The notes under the pieces are model-generated. The model was not told the DNA's origin. It made no database searches and saw nothing but the letters and a program-made list of their open reading frames with translations. Below are positions 21,972 through 27,499 of a DNA stretch of 27,499 bases, piece after piece. The translations under genes and the position numbers were made by a program. Origin of the DNA: Fragilariopsis cylindrus CCMP1102 (lineage: Eukaryota; Bacillariophyta; Bacillariophyceae; Bacillariales; Bacillariaceae); contig FMBT01000029.1 in assembly GCA_900095095.1 (NCBI GenBank), positions 1 to 27,499 on the forward strand, written 5' to 3'. Within the stretch, counting starts at the first letter, position 1, and each line of letters opens with the position of its first letter.

Positions 21972-22411
21972 AGTATTTATGCAGTATTGGATAATGAAAA
22001 GAATGTAATACTTCTCTAAATCGGGGTTTTCTATTGCTGTTGTTTCGACTCTCTCAACTTCAATTTGTACGGTATTTATTTTTTATGTTTTATGTGGAAG
22101 TTCAGGCTTTACTAAGCACGGTAACAGCTACTAGTTGCTGTATCTACTCAAATACTGTACCGCTCGCAAGCATAGCACGAAATTCGGGGGAATATTCAAT
22201 ATAAGGGTTAAGGGGCGTAATCGTTGGGAGATCCGAGATACCTCCACGATTTCGAGATTTTATTAAGCAATGCAAAATTTAAATTTAAATATACACAGTA
22301 CCGGTAATTATACAGTATCAAATAATTGATGAAGGAGAACACATAAGTGTAATAAGGACGTATCATATTGAACATTATCTTAGGAAAACCCCAACTATAT
22401 ACAGTACAATA
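21972..22411. promoter_or_regulatory. Divergent intergenic region with three heptamers
   Basis: 440 bases between head-to-head starts. TACTGTA/TACAGTA copies lie at 22153, 22311 and 22400; the last ends six bases before the downstream ATG, so it lies in the leader or at the start site. No gene seen. Confidence 0.45.
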
Positions 22412-23465
22412 ATGGAGCCATTCGGTGTCAAAGCAAGTTTTGTGGCTACGGCAATGTCGAGTTTCCTAGCACTTCGTGCGTATAAACGAAAATCATTGAC
22501 ATCGGCAGGATCCGTCGTGGCCTTTGTAGTTGCATTCTTGTTGGTCGGTACTGGACTACGTGGTCTAAATCTGTTTACCTTTTATTTTATTTCTATGAAG
22601 GCTACCAAATAAAGGTATGTATTATACACATAGGTACTCGTATCTCTACTTTCTCTTTAATGGTATTATCGAACTCTTAATACTAACGTATTATATTATA
22701 TCATTACATAAATATCGTTTTTCACAGAAAGAATACAAAGCAACCATTGATGGAACCATCGCCTCGAATGGAAGTTCGATAAGGGGGGCTAGTCAGGTCC
22801 TGGCGTGTTCTTTGTTAGCAACCATTCTCAGTTTGGTACATGCATTTCATTGCGGAAGTGAACGAGCTGTCGTCTTTAATGATGATTCGTCCGATATAGT
22901 TTTACTTTCTTCGCGATTAACATGTGGTATTATAGCGCATCATGCAACATGCTTGGCTGATACATTAGCTAGTGAATTGGGAATTTTAAGCAAATCATCA
23001 CCAAGATTAATCACTACGTGGAAGTCCGTTCCCTCTGGTACTAATGGAGGTGTTACAGGGACAGGATTCTTTTGGAGCGCTATGGGTGGACTTATAATTG
23101 GTATTACGACTCTTCTGCTCGATTTTATTTCAGGGATCGACTTTAGTGAAACAAGAACCAATGTCGACAATATTTCATATGTCATTCGTATGCTAATGTA
23201 TTCACTCACTTGCGGATTACTAGGATCCATCATTGATTCTTTACTAGGAGCTACCGTACAGCAATCATATTTTGATCCAGACACAAAAAAAATCTATCAA
23301 GAAGAAGATCGTCGACCAAAAACGGCCGCATTGGTTGTGACCTCTTCAGCCAATCTATTAACAAACGAATTAGTGAATTTAGTTAGTGTCGTTGTGACAA
23401 CGTTTTTGGGAGGTTTTGTTTTAGCACCCCTATTTTTTGGATCGGCATTGGTAGCAATAAGATGA
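22412..23465 (+). CDS. DUF92/TMEM19 family integral membrane protein (VTE6-like)
   Basis: Exons 22412-22614 and 22728-23465. The intron of 113 bases starts GTATGT and contains a perfect TACTAAC branch-point consensus (22681). Exon 1 as written hits TAA two bases before the donor (AAATAAAG|GTATGT). One added A gives SMKATKIK|KEYKATID and a 313-residue protein of normal family size. Family core motifs are the GASQVLACS region, the CLADTLASELGILSKSSPRL segment and SVPSGTNGGVTGTGF, with about seven hydrophobic segments. The plant member VTE6 is a phytyl-phosphate kinase in chlorophyll-phytol salvage for tocopherol; TMEM19 in animals is of unclear function. No ASAF-type plastid leader is visible, so plastid envelope location is unproven. 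Confidence 0.85.
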
Positions 23466-23557
23466 CCCGTTTGCATTATTTGACCACCAAATATAAAAAC
23501 CAATAAAGTAACCTTTATGAACTGTACTATATAAGCTTTATGAATTATATTATATGG

Positions 23558-23588
23558 TGTATATATATATATATATATAATATATATT
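23558..23588. repeat. (TA)n-rich palindromic tract
   Basis: A run of TATA dinucleotides between the convergent ends of the DUF92 and hydroxylase-TPR genes. Similar TA runs lie at 16921 and around 19468-19495, also near gene ends. Confidence 0.75.
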
Positions 23589-23695
23589 AGATTCGCTCGA
23601 TTTTCAAGAAGTTATGCATACTTATTGTACATATGTGACATGAACTATCATCATAAATGAATATTGGCTTGTTAAGGAGAAAGAAAGGAAGTAAC

Positions 23696-25339
23696 TTAGC
23701 TGGCTGTTCTTTTGAATACCATTAATCGTTCTAGATTGTCATCTCCCATTGTAGACGCCAATTGCTCCATCAAATCTTTTTGATCTTTTGCTGTGTCTTC
23801 TTCTTTGAGCTTTGCAATTACAACTTGGTACAAGAACGTCAGGTACTTGTACTTGTCCTCATCAGTTTCAACTACATCTTTGATTATTTGCTGAAAGATC
23901 CCAATAGCATTGTTCCATTCATGGTGCTTTGCGTAGGAAACTCCAAGACTATGCAAAGCTGGTAGAGCCGTAGGATTTGCTTCTAACGACTTTTCAAAGT
24001 ACGTATTCTCAATATCTTCTCCATGGTGCATTATACCAAGATTGCAGTAAACTTGACTGAGGACACGATTAGATACACCGGGCGCTTTGATAATTTTGAA
24101 ATATATTTCCTTCTCCTTTTCTTGGTCACCAATATTTGCGTAGCATTGTGACATAGTAAAGAGAGCATCTCCATCGGCGGGGTCGATATCAAGACAATTT
24201 TGTAGGAAGGCAATGCCTCATCATATTTTCCTTCCTGGTAATGCGTCGATCCAAGAGAGTAAGAGCAAGAGGTTGATTTCGGATTTGCTAAAAGTAGGCA
24301 TCTTCGTTTACCTTTTTAGCCTTACTGTTATAACCCAAAGCCTCGTAAGCACTTGCTAAAGAGGAATATGCCATTTCGCATTCAGGGTTCAGCGCAACGG
24401 CGCATTCTAGTGCAGATTTTGTTTTTTCCAGGGAATCTTGTGTCGGACAATTGTTCACTAGTGTCGGACATGCTCTACCCTGCGTTTATTCATACAGAAT
24501 CCACCGATTATATATCGCGATCCCTTTGTGAGAGGATTACCACAATGACGAATCCCACCCGGCCTAACAGTACAATGTCCTACATCCATTTCTATAATTC
24601 GTCCATGTTTGGGTCGTCATAGAAGATAGTCCCTCCACCCAAGTTCCACCTCCTTCGTATTCTTCTTCGGGTTCAATGAGAAAGTAAATGACAGACACCC
24701 AGCATCGGTATGGATTTCGGTTCTTAGACCAGGTTGAGGTGTATATTTGAATAAATATGCGTTTCTACTACCAAATCTTCAACGTCGTCGACGAAATCAG
24801 GGAATTGTTTTTTCAACAATGGGAATATACGACTTTTACATTTTTCGACGAACCAATCACGGACAGGTTCCACATCTTTTAACCAAAAACCTTCGATGTA
24901 GTATTGACCTGATTCTAATTCTGCTGGTTTGTCCATTCCAGCGAAATAACCATCCGCCATTTCGACAATATCTTTGCATTCTTCTTTGAGAATAATGGTG
25001 TATTCTTATTGGTGACAAAAAGTGGAGTTTCCCTAATTCATCGTGAAAATCTGGTATTTTCCCGGGTGCATTGATTCGAAATTCATCTAATTGTAGATGA
25101 TCAACGATATCATTTTCTTCTTCTAGCTGTTCTTCTGTTAATGTCGTAGGACCAAGAGTATTATAATCTTTGAGAGCCGACAAAACAGCTTCCTTGTGCC
25201 TTTCTTCAGCGAGAGCTTTGTATTCTTCCAATCTGGATGTATCCACATGAGAAAGCCATTCTGGACGATTAACAATTGCAGATGCAAATGATACGACCGC
25301 TAGGATAGTCGATATTTGTAGGTATATAGCCCTCGCCAT
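23696..25339 (-). CDS. Prolyl 4-hydroxylase-like 2OG-Fe(II) oxygenase running into TPR repeats (nine -1 frame steps)
   Basis: ATG 25339 starts a signal peptide ([20 protein letters not shown]). A helical region leads to the oxygenase: [20 protein letters not shown] carries the iron ligands His and Asp, and [20 protein letters not shown] carries the distal His and the 2OG-binding Arg. The oxygenase frame ends at TAG 24458. TPR repeats follow at once ([62 protein letters not shown]), to a stop at 23696. Nine -1 steps are needed: near T5 25017-25021, 24998, 24747, 24670, 24640, 24595, 24465, 24291 and 24199. With nine bases the reading is 550 residues. The step before 24458 opens [20 protein letters not shown], fusing the two parts. 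Alternatively the TPR part is a separate gene from ATG 24471. Likely an ER/secretory hydroxylase; substrate unknown. Confidence 0.72.
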
Positions 25340-25906
25340 TATGCAAAAATATAAGTTATATGCTTTTATGTTGTTGTTCGAACGTCGTCGTTGTCGTCGT
25401 CGTCGTTGCAGATAATACGAAGGAATAAATTCCGGTATTCGCAAGTGGCTCTATTCTACTAGTCTATTCGGAAGTTGTCGTCGTCGTTGACATACTAGTA
25501 CTTCAAGTAGAGATTAAGAATAAAATAGAAATAATTACAAATTACAGACTAAAAACTAAAAACTAAGCACGCGTTTTTGTCATCTTGTCATCATCTGTCA
25601 TCAAATAATAATGTGAAATGTGTAACTTGCAGAAGATCTTGTGATTTTTTCATCCACGAATGGCAATGTCCACGACTGAATAAGCGCGCCAAAAGTGTGT
25701 TCTTCTTTTGAATTCACTTGACAATTCAACTAACGTTACAGTTACGATCGGCGATATCGGACACAAAATAAGGTGTAATAGACAAACAAACACACTACAA
25801 CCACTAATCGACTTTACATGATCCAGACAAACAATTGTATTAGATACGATACTAATCAAGTACAACCAGTCATGTGCTAGCAGCTGATCAGCGTCTTGTA
25901 CTCACG
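25340..25906. promoter_or_regulatory. Divergent intergenic region (hydroxylase-TPR / transporter)
   Basis: 567 bases between head-to-head starts. It contains GTCGTCGTCGTCG-type triplet runs (25385-25408 and 25477-25490). No heptamer TACTGTA was found. No gene seen. Confidence 0.4.
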
Positions 25907-27196
25907 ATGTATCCACTCAATGTCGTCCTAACCTTACTTGGAATGATCATATTTGGTTCAGGTAGGATTGTTGCAATTAAGCTTTACTTTCAAATGGAAG
26001 AAGATGAATCGAGAACAGTTACTCCACTTTTTGTGACATTATTGTATTTAGTAGGTCAGACACTATCGCTACTCGTGTATTTCATCCAAACTCGGTCAAA
26101 AAACTGCATCAGCCAGGATGAAATTGATATTGACAATGACATCATTGATTACAATACAATCGAAATGGCCGCTAGAGAATTAGATGGGGAGAAGGGGGCG
26201 ACCATGATAATGGATGAGGAAGAAATCCTTGATGACCAAGATGGTAGAAGAATAACCGACAATGAATTGATTCAAGAAGAAGAAGAAGAAGAAGAAGAAG
26301 AAGGAGGACACATACGCCATAATGGTGATCATAGAATAGTAATAAAGAATGATGGAGAGTCAATTCCGAACTTAGTACCACAGCAGAAAAGAATGATAAG
26401 ACGAGGTTCAAAGACAGGATTAACGTCAGAATCAAATGGAACTATCGCGTGGATCCATCACATACCTTGGTATTTAAAGCCACTGATACCAGGATTTTTC
26501 AATCTTTGTAATAGTGCCTTACGATGGGGATGTTTAGTATATGTCGCAGCGTCGACAGCTGAAATATTAATATCAGGAATAGAACTAATTCTAAGTTCCT
26601 TTGCAGCTCGCATAATAAGAAAGAGAATAATCTCTACGAAGCGTTGGTTTGGTATATCTATTGTTACTTTGGGAATTATACTTGTCGGTTTTGCGAAAGT
26701 AATAGAAAATAAAGAAAATGAATCGGATGGACAAAAATTCTTCATTGGAAATATACTAATTCTCGGTCAATGTTTCTTCTCTGTCCTACAAGACCTATCG
26801 GAGGAAATATTCATGCAGGAAGCTAATTTTCCTGCAACTCTTCTGTTGGGTATGGAGGGACTATTTGGTCTTATTTTTGGTATACCCATCTACCTATTGT
26901 TCTTTCCTCCAGAGCAGATTTCATCGACACCATTCAATATTGGATATGAAATTATGCTCGTCTTATTGGTGGCTATAACTGGAATATTGAACATCCGTAC
27001 AACGGAAGTTACATCGTCGATGACTCGAAATGTGTGGAAGCAATTTCGAATTATTTTGGTATGGATTTTCGGACTTCTTCTATACTATGTAGGACAGAAT
27101 GATAGACTGGGAGAAGCGTGGGTAATACCTGGCTCATTTTTTGTCCTTGGTGGCTTTTCTGTTATTCTTTCTGGAGTTTACTTTTATTATTCATGA
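25907..27196 (+). CDS. DMT-superfamily (SLC35-like) transporter
   Basis: The first in-frame ATG is 25907; 429 residues, single exon, frame intact. About ten hydrophobic helices: two at the N-terminus (YPLNVVLTLLGMIIFGSG, LFVTLLYLVGQTLSLLVYF), then a ~110-residue acidic loop with a poly-Glu run (GAA microsatellite, 26275-26301), then eight more ending SFFVLGGFSVILSGVYFYYS. Helices like STAEILISGIELILSSFAAR followed by RWFGISIVTLGIILVGFAKV fit the EamA/SLC35F-type fold. The motif VWKQFRIILVWIF near helix 9 recalls SLC35F6-type members. Family members move nucleotide-sugars, thiols or other metabolites across Golgi, lysosomal or plastid membranes. The substrate cannot be inferred. The long acidic loop after helix 2 is unusual for the family. 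Confidence 0.82.
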   Translation: MYPLNVVLTLLGMIIFGSGRIVAIKLYFQMEEDESRTVTPLFVTLLYLVGQTLSLLVYFIQTRSKNCISQDEIDIDNDIIDYNTIEMAARELDGEKGATMIMDEEEILDDQDGRRITDNELIQEEEEEEEEEGGHIRHNGDHRIVIKNDGESIPNLVPQQKRMIRRGSKTGLTSESNGTIAWIHHIPWYLKPLIPGFFNLCNSALRWGCLVYVAASTAEILISGIELILSSFAARIIRKRIISTKRWFGISIVTLGIILVGFAKVIENKENESDGQKFFIGNILILGQCFFSVLQDLSEEIFMQEANFPATLLLGMEGLFGLIFGIPIYLLFFPPEQISSTPFNIGYEIMLVLLVAITGILNIRTTEVTSSMTRNVWKQFRIILVWIFGLLLYYVGQNDRLGEAWVIPGSFFVLGGFSVILSGVYFYYS

Positions 27197-27499
27197 CTAT
27201 ACATTGCAGTAATAATAAACCAATCATATTAATTTCCATCTCGTTATGCTTATATTTTAATTAGAAATAAAGGTCCTCGAAAGCAATGCGTGCGTTTGCT
27301 GTTGCCGTTTTTGTCACTACCATATATACTTGAATTAGGACCAGTATTGTGTGTTGTCAAACAATGCATGGTTCTAGTAGGCATCATTAAACTGTTGTTG
27401 TTTCTTGGAGTAAATGAACTCATCATCAACGAAGAGGATACCGTAGATTTATTTGCCGCGCTATGAATTCCACGCCAGGGACATGGATGCTGGCCTATA
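27197..27499. other. Terminal stretch with a possible minus-strand gene end
   Basis: After the transporter stop there are 303 bases. On the minus strand one frame is open for 82 codons from the window edge to a TAA at 27250-27252 (starts GQHPCPWRGIHSAANKS). On the plus strand a short frame ending NEEDTVDLFAAL is also open. Neither is recognised, and they cannot both be coding over the overlap. It may be the last exon of a neighbouring gene, or non-coding. Confidence 0.25.

Overview
The window looks like nuclear DNA of a photosynthetic stramenopile, most likely a diatom. It is AT-rich and gene-dense, with short GT-AG introns (88-237 bases where clear), many trinucleotide microsatellites that encode Asn, Ser, Gln or Glu runs, a plastid-type bipartite leader with an ASAF-like motif (FKBP gene), and a secreted protein with SPT/PT repeats. 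The species cannot be named from the sequence.

Layout: (1) 1-1110 (-) trypsin-like serine peptidase, cut by the window edge. (2) 1523-2653 (+) ornithine cyclodeaminase/mu-crystallin. (3) 2721-4789 (-) single-pass membrane protein kinase, 3 exons. (4) 5414-7507 (+) C2H2 finger plus ankyrin repeats. (5) 7962-9382 (-) plastid-type SlyD-like FKBP joined to MsrA. A 2.6 kb intergenic region rich in hairpins follows. (6) 12010-13803 (+) bZIP factor with a Gln-rich tail. (7) 14118-16008 (-) PT-repeat type I membrane protein. (8) 16965-17956 (-) unrecognised single-TM protein. (9) 18346-19428 (+) SUMO E1 subunit AOS1/SAE1. (10) 19712-21971 (-) unrecognised 707-residue protein. (11) 22412-23465 (+) DUF92/TMEM19 family, which includes plant VTE6. 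(12) 23696-25339 (-) 2OG-Fe(II) prolyl hydroxylase running into TPR repeats. (13) 25907-27196 (+) DMT-superfamily transporter. Six of the neighbour pairs are head to head and share divergent promoter regions. The genes do not form an obvious pathway; they read as a typical compact algal gene neighbourhood.

The strongest overall signal is that seven genes can be read through only if the frame steps back by one base at about 24 places. Every step has the same sign, and many lie at homopolymers (for example A7, A6, T5, G4). For each gene the corrected length is an exact multiple of three and the recovered domains are continuous. This points to single-base deletions in the sequence rather than decayed genes, although OCD, the kinase, gene 10 and the transporter show none. 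With those steps allowed, two unusual fusions appear: plastid FKBP-MsrA, and prolyl hydroxylase-TPR. A second signal is a recurrent heptamer, TACTGTA/TACAGTA, with at least 21 copies, essentially all outside coding sequence.
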